A stretch of 16,372 nucleotides of DNA, from NCBI GenBank assembly GCA_016882345.1, contig VGQR01000009.1, forward strand, positions 1 through 16,372, in the 5' to 3' direction. The notes below the pieces were generated by a model, which ran no database searches, was not told the origin of the DNA, and saw only the letters and a program-made list of their open reading frames with translations. Positions 6,197 through 14,541 of this stretch are shown one piece after another (position 1 is the stretch's first letter; each line of letters begins with the position of its first letter). The position numbers and the translations under genes were made by a program. This stretch comes from Cyanobacteria bacterium K_DeepCast_35m_m2_023. Its GTDB lineage: Bacteria > Cyanobacteriota > Cyanobacteriia > PCC-6307 > Cyanobiaceae.

Positions 6197-7590
6197 ACCT
6201 CGGCCCCCTGCGGCAGGTGCTGGCTGAGGGCAGTCCCAGCGGCCACGGCGACGATGATGCGGTCAGGCGGCAATGGTGGGCGGCTCTGGCCACCCTGCAG
6301 GAGGACTTCCTGCTGCCTGTTGAGGCACTGGCCGGCCTATGGCTGGCAGCCCCGCTACCGGCCCTGTACGAACCGCGGCTGTTGCTGCAACTGCAGGGCT
6401 GGGTCTGGGCGCCCGCCGAGCTCGATGCACTGCTCAACCCGCCCGCCGCCCTGATGCCTGGGGCTGGGGCAAGGGTGGTGGCCGGCGCGGCTGCGGACGC
6501 ACGCAGCCGCGCCGGCCGGTTCAACCGCCTCCCTCTGGACGCCGACGACAGCACCGATCCGCTGCTACTGGTGATCACTCCCCAACTGCAGGTGGCCCTG
6601 GCCGTCGACGGCCACGCTGGCAGCAGGCGCTTGCTGGTGCGTTTCGAGCCAGCGGTGCTCTCAGGCGCCCTCGCCCTGATCCATGAGCAACTCGAGCGCA
6701 GTGACCCGACCGCCGCCCAGGACCTGCGGGCCCAGCTGGCCAGCCTCGGGTCGCTGCACAGCGACGACAGCCTGGCGCTGCGGTTCTGGCCGCGCCTCGC
6801 CGGACGGCTGGCGGCGATGGCGCCCAGCGTCACCCTGCAACCCCTGGTGGCCGCTCCAGCGGCAGCGGCGGCTGACCAGAAGCAGCCGGCCTCGGCCGCA
6901 GGAGCCGAGCTGGCCCTGCTCGAAGCGATCACCCATGAGGTGCGCACCCCACTGGCGACGATCCGCACCCTGATTCGCTCGTTGCTCAAACGCAGCGAAC
7001 TGCCAGCGGTGGTGCGGCAGCGCCTCGAGCAGATCGACGGTGAATGCAGCGAACAGATCGACCGCTTCGGACTGATTTTTCTGGCTGCCGAACTGCAGCG
7101 CCAGCCCCCGAGCGCCACCCCTGCTGAACGCCAACTCCTGGCCCAAACCGATCTGGCTCAGCTGCTGAGCCAGATGGAACCGCTGTGGCAGCGGCAGCTG
7201 AACCGACGGGGTCTGCAGTTCAGCCTGGTGCTGGCCGATGACCTACCGCACGTGCTGAGTGACCCCAGTCGACTCGAAACGATGCTCGGAGGCCTGATCG
7301 ACCGTTTCAGTCGCAGCCTGCCCGGGGGCTCGGCCATCGAGCTGAGCCTGGTGGCCGCCGGGCCCAGGCTGAAGTTGCATCTGCGCTGCGAAACCCCAGG
7401 AGGGGGGACCGGCAACAGCGGTGACCAGCTGCATGCGCGCGAGCTGCTGGGTCCCGTCCTGAGCTGGAATCCGACAACGGGCAGCTTGCAATTGAGCCGC
7501 CAGGCCACCCAACAGCTGTTTCAGCAACTGGGGGGACGCCTGACCGAACGCAGTGGCAGCGGCCTGACGGTGTTCTTCCCGATTTGTTGA
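6193..7590 (+). CDS. Soluble histidine-kinase-like protein with degenerate ATP-binding domain
   Basis: A 465-residue protein without membrane segments. Residues 1 to about 220 form an unrecognised N-terminal region, probably sensory, including DPLLLVITPQLQVALAVDG (122-140) and RRLLVRFEPAVLSGALALI (145-163). An Ala-rich linker (219-238) leads to a clear H-box, LLEAITHEVRTPLATIRTLI (242-261), with H248 as the phosphoacceptor. The expected HATPase region is poor: the N-box position reads RLETMLGGLIDRFSRS (360-375) with no canonical Asn, the DxGxG box is replaced by CETPGGGTG (399-407), and the GxGL motif is reduced to TGSLQLS (429-435), although the terminal GSGLTVFFPI fits a kinase end. Either nucleotide binding is divergent or the protein no longer autophosphorylates. 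ATG 6193 overlaps the rodA stop, implying translational coupling. No response regulator is nearby. Confidence 0.75.
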   Translation: MNLGPLRQVLAEGSPSGHGDDDAVRRQWWAALATLQEDFLLPVEALAGLWLAAPLPALYEPRLLLQLQGWVWAPAELDALLNPPAALMPGAGARVVAGAAADARSRAGRFNRLPLDADDSTDPLLLVITPQLQVALAVDGHAGSRRLLVRFEPAVLSGALALIHEQLERSDPTAAQDLRAQLASLGSLHSDDSLALRFWPRLAGRLAAMAPSVTLQPLVAAPAAAAADQKQPASAAGAELALLEAITHEVRTPLATIRTLIRSLLKRSELPAVVRQRLEQIDGECSEQIDRFGLIFLAAELQRQPPSATPAERQLLAQTDLAQLLSQMEPLWQRQLNRRGLQFSLVLADDLPHVLSDPSRLETMLGGLIDRFSRSLPGGSAIELSLVAAGPRLKLHLRCETPGGGTGNSGDQLHARELLGPVLSWNPTTGSLQLSRQATQQLFQQLGGRLTERSGSGLTVFFPIC

Positions 7591-7683
7591 CGGGTGTGAA
7601 GAGTGCTGCTCAGCAGGGCGGTAGCTCAAAAAGCCACTGCTAGCTTCAGCTCGAATCGTCTGCCGATCCTTCTGGTTCTCGCC

Positions 7684-8115
7684 ATGGGCGCAATCGCACT
7701 GAACGGTCAACTTCCCAAGTACATCGGCAGCACCGGCGGACTGCTGAATGCCGCCGAGACCGAAGAGAAGTACGCCATCACCTGGTCCAGCTCCAAGGCC
7801 CAGGCTTTTGAGCTGCCCACCGGCGGCGCGGCCGAAATGCACGAGGGTGAGAACCTGATGTACTTCGCCCGCAAAGAACAGTGCCTGGCGCTGGGAACCC
7901 AGCTGCGCACCAAGTTCAAGCCCCGCATCGAGGATTACAAGATTTACCGCATCTATCCCGGCGGCGACACCGAGTTCCTGCATCCCAAGGACGGCGTGTT
8001 CCCTGAGAAGGTGAACGAAGGCCGGGCCATGGTCGGCCATAACCCCCGCCGGATCGGCGCCAACCCCAATCCGTCGGCACTGAAGTTCAGCGGCAAGAAC
8101 ACGTTTGACGCCTGA
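7684..8115 (+). CDS. psaD: Photosystem I subunit II (PsaD)
   Basis: A 143-residue stromal/cytoplasmic-face subunit of photosystem I that docks ferredoxin and stabilises PsaC. The sequence is almost entirely the family core: [20 protein letters not shown] (6-25), [89 protein letters not shown], ending [13 protein letters not shown] 7684 places the core at the usual distance from the N-terminus. The same frame is open back to a GTG at 7603, which would add 27 residues not expected in PsaD. The 93-bp leader after the kinase has no obvious Shine-Dalgarno; TAGCTT at 7641-7646 is a poor -10 candidate. A strong terminator follows, so psaD is likely a single-gene unit. Confidence 0.98.
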   Translation: MGAIALNGQLPKYIGSTGGLLNAAETEEKYAITWSSSKAQAFELPTGGAAEMHEGENLMYFARKEQCLALGTQLRTKFKPRIEDYKIYRIYPGGDTEFLHPKDGVFPEKVNEGRAMVGHNPRRIGANPNPSALKFSGKNTFDA

Positions 8116-8160
8116 ATCAGGCCTGCGCTGATCCCTCGGACGGGTCAGCACCTATAAAGG

Positions 8161-8185
8161 CGGGGCCGATGGCCCCGTTTTTTTT
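8161..8185 (+). terminator. Intrinsic terminator after psaD
   Basis: A perfect 7-bp GC-only stem, CGGGGCC (8161-8167) and GGCCCCG (8171-8177), with loop GAT, is followed by eight T (8178-8185). It lies 45 bp after the psaD stop and is directional: the minus strand shows no comparable T run. An ATG in its loop (8169) is in frame with trpE but is unlikely to be the real start. Confidence 0.95.
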
Positions 8186-8201
8186 GTCCATCGGACGCCC
8201 C

Positions 8202-9743
8202 ATGCCCAGCCCAGCACGCACCGCCGCAGAGGATGCCGATTTCGGCGCGCAGCGCAGCGCCGGCTGCAATTTCATCCCGTTGTGCCGCAGTTGGCCGGCC
8301 GACCTTGAAACACCGCTGACGACCTGGCTCAAGGTGGGTGCTGGCAGTTCTCACGGCGTTCTGCTCGAATCGGTCGAGGGGGGAGAGCGCCTCGGCCGCT
8401 GGAGCTTTGTGGTGAGCGATCCGCTCTGGATCCTCACCAGCCGCGGCGAGCGCAGCGAACGCCGCTGGCGCGATGGCCGCGTCGAGCCGTTGCACGGCAA
8501 TCCCTTTGCGCTGCAGCAGCAGTGCCTTGCAGCACTGCGCAGCGGCCATGCCGCGGGCTTACCGCCCCTGGGCCACCTGTTCGGCTTCTGGGGCTATGAA
8601 CTGATCCGCTGGATCGAACCCTCGGTGCCGGTGCACCCCAGCGCCCCGGAGGCGCCACCCGATGGCTGCTGGATGCTGGCTGACAACCTGCTGGTGTTCG
8701 ACCAGATCAAACGCCAGATCACCGCTGTGGCCTTCGTGGACCTCAGCAATGGCCAGGACCCAGCCACGGCCTACGCCGAGGCCGTGGCCCGCATCGACCG
8801 GCTGGAAGCACGCATGCACGGTCCGCTGCCCAGCGCCGTGACCCCGTTGCAGTGGCATGACGCCAGCCCCACTGAGATCAACCAGACACTGCAAACCCGC
8901 AGCAACGTGAGCCAGCCGGTCTTCGAAGCAGCGGTGAGCACGGGCCGCGAACACATCGCGGCCGGCGATGTGTTCCAACTGGTCCTGAGCCAGCGGCTCG
9001 AAACCCGGATCGACCGCGATCCCTTCGAGCTGTACCGCAGCCTGCGAATGGTCAACCCGTCGCCCTACATGGCGTTCTTCAACTTTGGCGGTTGGTACCT
9101 GATCGGCTCGAGCCCCGAGGTCATGGTCAAAGCCGATCCAGCCCCGCAAGGCGGGATCAAGGCCTCGCTGCGCCCAATCGCCGGTACCCGCCCCCGCGGC
9201 GCCAGCGAAGCTGAGGATCTGGCCCTGGAGCACGAACTCCTGGCCGATCCCAAAGAACGGGCCGAACACGTGATGCTGGTGGATCTGGGCCGCAACGACC
9301 TGGGGCGGGTCTGCCAGCCCGGCAGCGTCAAAGTGAGCGATCTGATGGTGATCGAGCGCTACTCCCACGTGATGCACATCGTCAGCCAGGTGGAGGGGCT
9401 GCTGCAGACCGGCAAAACCATCTGGGATCTGCTGATGGCCTCGTTCCCGGCGGGGACGGTGAGCGGCGCCCCCAAGATCAGGGCAATGCAGCTCATCCAC
9501 GCGCTCGAACCGGATGCCCGCGGTCCCTACTCGGGCGTCTATGGCGCCGTCGATCTGGGCGGTGCCCTCAACACCGCCATCACGATCCGCACGATGGTGG
9601 TGCTGCCCCATCCAGACGGGGGCTGGCGCGTTCAGGTGCAGGCCGGAGCCGGTGTGGTCGCCGATTCCAAGCCCGAAGCCGAATATCAGGAAACCTTGAA
9701 CAAAGCCCGCGGCATGCTCAAGGCCCTGGCTTGCCTGCAATGA
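8202..9743 (+). CDS. trpE: Anthranilate synthase component I
   Basis: A 513-residue cytosolic enzyme that converts chorismate and ammonia (from glutamine via TrpG) to anthranilate, the first step to tryptophan. The N-terminal domain carries LLES (54-57), the motif used for tryptophan feedback binding, which argues for TrpE over PabB. The chorismate-binding domain shows AAGDVFQLVLSQRL (253-266), PIAGTRPRG (325-333), DLGRNDLGRV (361-370), YSHVMHIVSQVEG (387-399), FPAGTVSGAPKIRAMQLI (415-432) and QAGAGVVADSKPEAEYQET (480-498). No TrpG domain is fused. ATG 8202 was chosen over the in-frame ATG 8169 because that one lies in the psaD terminator loop. TATAAA at 8153-8158 upstream could be a -10, though a transcript from it would start inside the hairpin. 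The stop overlaps gshA (ATGA). Confidence 0.96.
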   Translation: MPSPARTAAEDADFGAQRSAGCNFIPLCRSWPADLETPLTTWLKVGAGSSHGVLLESVEGGERLGRWSFVVSDPLWILTSRGERSERRWRDGRVEPLHGNPFALQQQCLAALRSGHAAGLPPLGHLFGFWGYELIRWIEPSVPVHPSAPEAPPDGCWMLADNLLVFDQIKRQITAVAFVDLSNGQDPATAYAEAVARIDRLEARMHGPLPSAVTPLQWHDASPTEINQTLQTRSNVSQPVFEAAVSTGREHIAAGDVFQLVLSQRLETRIDRDPFELYRSLRMVNPSPYMAFFNFGGWYLIGSSPEVMVKADPAPQGGIKASLRPIAGTRPRGASEAEDLALEHELLADPKERAEHVMLVDLGRNDLGRVCQPGSVKVSDLMVIERYSHVMHIVSQVEGLLQTGKTIWDLLMASFPAGTVSGAPKIRAMQLIHALEPDARGPYSGVYGAVDLGGALNTAITIRTMVVLPHPDGGWRVQVQAGAGVVADSKPEAEYQETLNKARGMLKALACLQ

Positions 9744-10861
9744 GCACTCCACTGCTGCTCAAGGGCTTCGAAGTCGAGATGTACACCGGCCGCCCCGACG
9801 GCACGGTGATGGGCTGCGCCGCCGAGGCGGCACGCGAGCTCGCTGGCTTTGTCACCGAGCCCGACCATCGCAATCTCGAGTACGTCACCCCTCCCGAGGC
9901 CAGCTACAGCGAGCAGCTGCAGCTGCTGCTCGAGCCGCGCCGAAGGCTGCGGGCCTGGCTGGCCCAGCGGGGCCTCACCCTGCTGCCGGGCAGCACCCTG
10001 AGCACCGGTGACAGCCATCGCTTAGAGCGTTCTGACCCGGAGAATCCGTATCACGGCTACATCGAACGCACCTACGGCACCCGGGTGGTGACGGCCAGCG
10101 TGCACATCAACCTGGGCCTCACCGACATGGAGGCCCTGTTTGCCGGCCTGCGCCTGTTGCGCTGCGAAGCGGCCCTGTTGCTGGCACTCTCGGCCAGCTC
10201 GCCGTTTCTCGATCACCAACTCACCGGCTCCCACTCGCACCGCTGGCTGCAGTTCCCGCTGACTCCGCCCCAGGTGCCCTTGTTCCTGTCGCACCAGCAC
10301 TACATCACCTGGATGGAGCAGCAGCTGGCCGCCGGCAGCATGCAAAACGTGCGCCACCTGTGGACCTCGGTGCGGCCCAACGGCGACAACCGCCCCCACG
10401 ATCTCAACCGCCTGGAGATCCGAATCTGCGATCTGATTGCCGACCCCGCCGAACTGCTGGCTGTCACGGCCCTGGCCGAGCTGCGCCTGCAGCAGTTGCT
10501 GCGCGAGCCCACACGGCACGATCCGCTGCAGGCCAGCAGCCTCACGCCTGAGCAATTGGCACAGTTGTGCGACGACAACGACCGCGCCGCCGCCCGCAGC
10601 AGCCTGGAAGCGACCCTGCACGACTGGCACCGGGGCGAACCCATCAGCGCCAGAGACTGGTTGCACCAGTTGTTGGAGGCGGTGGCTCCCCTGGCCAACG
10701 AGCTGGGGCTCAGCGCGGTGCTGAGCCCCGTGCAAGGCCTGCTAGAAGAAGGCTGTCAGGCCATGCGATGGCTGCGCCGCCACAGCGCCGGAGAATCCAT
10801 CGCTGCGATTGTGGCGAGCGACGCCGCAGCCTTGGCTGATCGCGAAGAAGCTTTGGGATGA
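9740..10861 (+). CDS. gshA: Glutamate-cysteine ligase, cyanobacterial type
   Basis: A 373-residue cytosolic ligase of the GCS2-related cyanobacterial family, making gamma-glutamylcysteine from glutamate and cysteine with ATP, the first step to glutathione. Recognisable blocks are [17 protein letters not shown] (9-25), [17 protein letters not shown] (37-53), [48 protein letters not shown] and [20 protein letters not shown] with [10 protein letters not shown]. The Glu/His/Arg-rich blocks match the metal- and glutamate-binding layout of this superfamily, and the length fits cyanobacterial GshA (roughly 380 residues) rather than the 518-residue E. coli enzyme. Its ATG overlaps the trpE stop and its own stop overlaps the ppc ATG, so all three are probably translated from one message. 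A TTG at 9731 would add three residues. Confidence 0.9.
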   Translation: MSTPLLLKGFEVEMYTGRPDGTVMGCAAEAARELAGFVTEPDHRNLEYVTPPEASYSEQLQLLLEPRRRLRAWLAQRGLTLLPGSTLSTGDSHRLERSDPENPYHGYIERTYGTRVVTASVHINLGLTDMEALFAGLRLLRCEAALLLALSASSPFLDHQLTGSHSHRWLQFPLTPPQVPLFLSHQHYITWMEQQLAAGSMQNVRHLWTSVRPNGDNRPHDLNRLEIRICDLIADPAELLAVTALAELRLQQLLREPTRHDPLQASSLTPEQLAQLCDDNDRAAARSSLEATLHDWHRGEPISARDWLHQLLEAVAPLANELGLSAVLSPVQGLLEEGCQAMRWLRRHSAGESIAAIVASDAAALADREEALG

Positions 10862-13800
10862 TCATGTCCATATCCACCCCCACTCCCGCCCGCGAGCCCC
10901 AGCCAATGCGGTCCTCCGATCCGCCAGCGTCCCAACCGTCACCGCGGGTGCGCCGGCTTCTGGGCGAGCGACTGGAGCTGGTTGAGGAGCTCTGGCAGAC
11001 CGTGCTGCGCAGCGAATGTCCGCCAGCACAGGCGGAACGGCTGGTGCGCCTGAAGCAACTGAGCGACCCCGAAAATTCGCCGAGCGACGCCAGTGCCGCG
11101 ATCGTTCAGCTGATCAAGGAGATGGATCTGGCCGAGGCGATCGCCGCGGCCAGGGCGTTTTCGCTCTACTTCCAGCTGGTCAACATTCTCGAGCAACACA
11201 TCGAGGAGGACAGCTACCTCGACAGCCTGAGCGAACAGCACCAGACCCTGCCGGCCGATCCGTTTCAGCCGCCGCTGGCCAGCCAGGTCGAACCAGCCAC
11301 CTTCCGCCAACTGTTCGAGCGTCTGCGCGGCCTCAATGTGCCCCCGGCCCAGCTCGAGGCTTTGCTGCGCAATCTCGATCTGCGCCTGGTGTTCACGGCC
11401 CACCCGACCGAGATCGTGCGCCACACGGTGCGCCACAAACAACGTCGCGTGGCCCACCTGATCCAGCGCCTCGAGCAGGCCGATGGCCTGAGCCTCGACG
11501 ACACCCGTGTGATCCGACGTCAGCTCGAAGAGGAAATCCGGCTCTGGTGGCGCACCGACGAACTGCATCAGTTCAAGCCCACCGTTCTCGATGAGGTCGA
11601 TTACGCCCTTCACTACTTCCAGCAGGTGCTGTTCGAGGCCATGCCGATGCTGCGCCAGCGGCTGCGGGCGGCCCTGTCAGCGAGCTATCCCGACGTGGAG
11701 GCGCCGCGGGATGCCTTCTGCACCTTCGGGTCATGGGTCGGGTCCGACCGCGACGGCAACCCCTCGGTCACCCCCGAAATCACCTGGCGCACGGCCTGTT
11801 ACCAGCGCCAGCTCATGCTGGAGCGTTACATCAAGTCGGTGAGTGAGCTGCGCGACCAGCTCAGCATCTCCATGCAGTGGAGCCAGGTGAGTCCGGCCCT
11901 GCTTGAGTCCCTCGAAATGGACCGGCTGCGCTTCCCCGAGATCTACGACGAGCGGGCGGCGCGCTACCGGCTGGAACCCTACCGGCTCAAGCTCAGCTAC
12001 ACACTGAAGCGGCTGCAGCTCACCCACCAGCGCAACCAGCAGCTGGCCGAAGCGGGCTGGGAATCGCCCAGCGATGGCCACACCGGGGTGGTCAGCGCCT
12101 GGTCGGCCGAGGGCAACGGCGGCCTCGACGGGCCAGCCGGCCTGCCCGAGCTGCATTTCAGCTCAGCCGACGAATTTCGGGCCAGCCTTGAGTTGATCCA
12201 GGACAGCCTGGTGGCCACCGGCCTGAGCTGCGAACCGCTGCAGACCCTGATCAGCCAGGTTCACATTTTTTCGTTCTGCCTGGCCAGCCTCGACATTCGC
12301 CAGGAAAGCACCCGCCACAGCGATGCGATCGATGAGCTGAGCCGTTACCTGCTGCTGCCGGTTCCCTACGCCGAGATGGACGAAGCCCAGCGGGTCGACT
12401 GGCTGCTCTCGGAACTGCAGACCCGGCGGCCGCTCCTGCCGCCGGCGGCGCGCTGGAGTGAAGCGAGCGCCGAGACCTTTGCGGTGTTCCGCATGCTCAA
12501 GCGACTGCAGCAAGAGTTTGGGAAGCGCATCTGCAGCACCTACGTGATCTCGATGAGCCACACGGTCTCGGATCTGCTCGAGGTGCTGCTGCTGGCCAAG
12601 GAGGCCGGACTGGTGGATCCCCAGACCCAACGGTCCTCGCTGCTGGTGGTTCCCCTCTTCGAAACCGTCGAGGACCTTCAGGGCGCACCGGCAGTGATGG
12701 AGCGACTGCTGAGCGAGCCCTTCTACCGCCGTCAGCTCGACAACGGCGTCGAGGGTGGCATGCCTCTGCAGGAGGTGATGCTGGGGTACTCCGACAGCAA
12801 CAAGGATTCGGGGTTCCTCTCCAGCAACTGGGAGATCCACAAAGCTCAGATCGCGCTGCAGCGCCTGGCCGACCGCCACAACGTGGCGTTGCGCATCTTC
12901 CACGGTCGCGGTGGCTCGGTGGGGCGCGGCGGCGGTCCGGCTTACCAGGCCATCCTGGCCCAGCCCAGTGGCACGCTCTGCGGTCGGATCAAGATCACTG
13001 AACAGGGCGAGGTGCTGGCCTCCAAGTACGCCCTGCCGGAACTGGCGCTTTACAACCTTGAAACGGTCACGACCGCCGTGCTGCAGAACAGCCTGGTGAG
13101 CACCCCGGTCGACGACACCCCCAGCTGGAATGCCCTGATGGCCAAGCTGGCAGCCCGCTCGCGCGAGTTCTACCGCGCCCTGGCGCACGACAACCCCGAT
13201 CTGGTCGCCTTCTTCCAGCAGGTCACCCCGATCGAAGAGATCAGCAAGCTGCAGATCTCCAGCCGCCCGGCCCGGCGCAAGGGTGGCGCCAAGGATCTCT
13301 CCAGCCTGCGGGCCATCCCCTGGGTGTTCGGCTGGACCCAGAGCCGCTTCCTGCTGCCCAGCTGGTTTGGCGTCGGCGCCGCCCTGCAGGAGGAGCTCGA
13401 CGACGACCCAGGCCAGCTGGAGCTGCTGCGACTGCTCTACCAGCGCTGGCCGTTCTTCCGGATGCTCATCTCCAAGGTGGAAATGACCCTGGCCAAGGTG
13501 GACCTCGATCTGGCCCATCACTACGTGCAGACCCTGGGCCGGGCCGAACACCGCGAGGCCTTCGAGGCGATCTTCCAGACGATCGCCGCCGAATTCACCC
13601 TGACCCGCGATCTGGTGCTGCAGATCACCGGCCACACCCGCCTGCTCGATGCCGATCCCGCCCTGCAACTGGCCGTGGACCTGCGCAACCGCACGATCAT
13701 TCCCCTGGGCTTTTTGCAGGTGGCCCTGCTGCGAAGACTGCGGGAGCAGAACCGCCAGCCGCCCATGAGCGAAGCGGCCAGCAACGATGGTGACGGGCGC

Positions 13801-13881
13801 ACCTACAGCCGCAGCGAACTGCTGCGTGGGGCCCTGTTGACGATCAACGGCATTGCCGCCGGTCTGCGCAACACCGGTTAA
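10858..13881 (+). CDS. ppc: Phosphoenolpyruvate carboxylase
   Basis: A 1007-residue cytosolic enzyme that carboxylates PEP with bicarbonate to oxaloacetate, the main anaplerotic entry to C4 acids in cyanobacteria. Catalytic landmarks are present: [19 protein letters not shown] with active-site His182, [53 protein letters not shown] with His682, and the inhibitor-site and C-terminal region ending [15 protein letters not shown]. The family's C-terminal glycine is kept. A Gly/Ser/Pro-rich linker at about 397-432 lies in a region variable among PEPCs. The N-terminal phosphorylatable serine motif of plant enzymes is absent, so regulation is presumably by metabolites. ATG 10858 overlaps the gshA stop; ATG 10864 or 10906 are alternatives that change only the low-complexity N-terminus. 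Confidence 0.98.
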   Translation: MIMSISTPTPAREPQPMRSSDPPASQPSPRVRRLLGERLELVEELWQTVLRSECPPAQAERLVRLKQLSDPENSPSDASAAIVQLIKEMDLAEAIAAARAFSLYFQLVNILEQHIEEDSYLDSLSEQHQTLPADPFQPPLASQVEPATFRQLFERLRGLNVPPAQLEALLRNLDLRLVFTAHPTEIVRHTVRHKQRRVAHLIQRLEQADGLSLDDTRVIRRQLEEEIRLWWRTDELHQFKPTVLDEVDYALHYFQQVLFEAMPMLRQRLRAALSASYPDVEAPRDAFCTFGSWVGSDRDGNPSVTPEITWRTACYQRQLMLERYIKSVSELRDQLSISMQWSQVSPALLESLEMDRLRFPEIYDERAARYRLEPYRLKLSYTLKRLQLTHQRNQQLAEAGWESPSDGHTGVVSAWSAEGNGGLDGPAGLPELHFSSADEFRASLELIQDSLVATGLSCEPLQTLISQVHIFSFCLASLDIRQESTRHSDAIDELSRYLLLPVPYAEMDEAQRVDWLLSELQTRRPLLPPAARWSEASAETFAVFRMLKRLQQEFGKRICSTYVISMSHTVSDLLEVLLLAKEAGLVDPQTQRSSLLVVPLFETVEDLQGAPAVMERLLSEPFYRRQLDNGVEGGMPLQEVMLGYSDSNKDSGFLSSNWEIHKAQIALQRLADRHNVALRIFHGRGGSVGRGGGPAYQAILAQPSGTLCGRIKITEQGEVLASKYALPELALYNLETVTTAVLQNSLVSTPVDDTPSWNALMAKLAARSREFYRALAHDNPDLVAFFQQVTPIEEISKLQISSRPARRKGGAKDLSSLRAIPWVFGWTQSRFLLPSWFGVGAALQEELDDDPGQLELLRLLYQRWPFFRMLISKVEMTLAKVDLDLAHHYVQTLGRAEHREAFEAIFQTIAAEFTLTRDLVLQITGHTRLLDADPALQLAVDLRNRTIIPLGFLQVALLRRLREQNRQPPMSEAASNDGDGRTYSRSELLRGALLTINGIAAGLRNTG

Positions 13882-13892
13882 GCCCTGCATCC

Positions 13893-14366
13893 TTGAGCCT
13901 TTCTTCCCTGTTGATCCAGTTTCGCCTGCAACCTCCGGCCGCGGCCCTGCGTCCGGGTTATCGCCTGCTCGAGGGGCTGCCACCCGAGGGTTCGGCCCTC
14001 AACCGACTGCTGCAGCAGGTGGGTGAACCACCCCGCAGTGAGGCCCGCTGGCAGCAGGTGCTCGAGCGCAGCGCCTGGCATCTCACCGTTCTGCGTGAAC
14101 CCGAACTGCTGGTGGGCTTCGTGCGCGTCACCAGCGACATGGCGCTCAACGCCAATCTCTGGGACCTGGCTGCAGACCCCCTCGACGAGGCCTGCAGCGA
14201 GATCTACGTCACCCTGGTCGGCACAGCACTGGCCAAACTCCGGCGCGAACTCGGCGGCTGCAGCATCTCGCTGGCCGCCCCACCAGCAGCCCTGCAGGCG
14301 CTCGAACAGCATGGGTTCGTGATCGACCCGGGCGGAATTCGGGCCATGGGCCTGCGCCTCGACTGA
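13893..14366 (+). CDS. Probable GNAT-family N-acetyltransferase
   Basis: A 157-residue soluble protein with the layout of a small GCN5-related acetyltransferase: HLTVLREPELLVGFVRVTSD (63-82) resembles the beta3-beta4 hairpin, LNANLWDLAADPLDEACSEI (85-104) the segment before the acetyl-CoA loop, then a helix with VGTALAKLRREL, and a final QALEQHGFVIDPGGIRAMG. The usual Q/RxxGxG/A pyrophosphate loop is weak, so the substrate and even acetyl-CoA binding are inferred. No ATG is available at the N-terminus. TTG 13893, 11 bp after the ppc stop, gives MSLSSLLIQFRLQ and keeps the whole fold; the next start, a GTG in QQVGEPP, would cut about 42 residues. It is probably the last gene of the trpE-gshA-ppc unit. 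Confidence 0.7.
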   Translation: MSLSSLLIQFRLQPPAAALRPGYRLLEGLPPEGSALNRLLQQVGEPPRSEARWQQVLERSAWHLTVLREPELLVGFVRVTSDMALNANLWDLAADPLDEACSEIYVTLVGTALAKLRRELGGCSISLAAPPAALQALEQHGFVIDPGGIRAMGLRLD

Positions 14367-14432
14367 TCAGCGCTGTCCAAACACCAACGATTGGTTCAGG
14401 AGTGCACTGCAGCACACCCGGTGGTGAATGAC

Positions 14433-14456
14433 GCTTCTCCGTTCCGGCGGAGAAGC
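14433..14456. repeat. Perfect 9-bp inverted repeat between the GNAT gene and tRNA-Arg
   Basis: GCTTCTCCG (14433-14441) and CGGAGAAGC (14448-14456) are perfect complements around a 6-nt loop, TTCCGG. It lies 66 bp after the GNAT stop and 4 bp beyond the tRNA 3' end, between convergent transcripts. Neither strand has a real T run after the stem: the plus side reads AAAACG and the minus side GTCATTC. It is therefore an imperfect candidate terminator or a processing hairpin. Confidence 0.6.
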
Positions 14457-14460
14457 AAAA

Positions 14461-14534
14461 CGAGCATGGAGGGACTCGAACCCCCGACACTCAGAACCGG
14501 AATCTGATGCTCTATCCAACTGAGCTACATGCCC
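14461..14534 (-). tRNA. tRNA-Arg (anticodon CCG)
   Basis: Read on the minus strand, a full 74-nt cloverleaf is present. The acceptor stem is GGGCATG with CATGCTC (one G-U pair), and the D arm is GCTC/GAGC. The anticodon stem is TCAGA/TCTGA around loop TTCCGGT, so the anticodon is CCG and reads CGG. A 5-nt variable loop and a T arm of GGGGG/CCCTC with loop TTCGAGT complete it. The discriminator is G and CCA is not encoded; TTTTGC follows. On the plus strand the tRNA 5' end is 7 bp from the earliest recF start codon. Confidence 0.96.
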
Positions 14535-14541
14535 ACCGCCG

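Noticed and set aside
7587..7592. TTGACG at the kinase/psaD junction as a -35 box for psaD
   Set aside because: No -10-like hexamer lies 16-18 bp downstream; the nearest candidate, TAGCTT at 7641, is far too distant.
8169..8201. Upstream ATG adding 11 residues to TrpE
   Set aside because: This ATG is the loop of the psaD terminator hairpin and the extra residues are encoded by its stem and T run.
8559..9752. A 397-codon open frame on the minus strand, antisense to trpE
   Set aside because: It mirrors the trpE codons, is rich in His/Gly/Gln, and shows no domain; it is a by-product of GC-rich codon use.
12163..13983. A 606-codon open frame on the minus strand, antisense to ppc
   Set aside because: It lies wholly opposite PEP carboxylase, its product is Gln/Gly/Ala/Val-rich low-information sequence with no recognisable fold, and such antisense frames are expected when codons mostly end in G or C.
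14402..14415. GTGCACTGCAGCAC as a terminator for the GNAT gene
   Set aside because: The stem is only 4 bp with no T run, and the 9-bp repeat just downstream is a better candidate.
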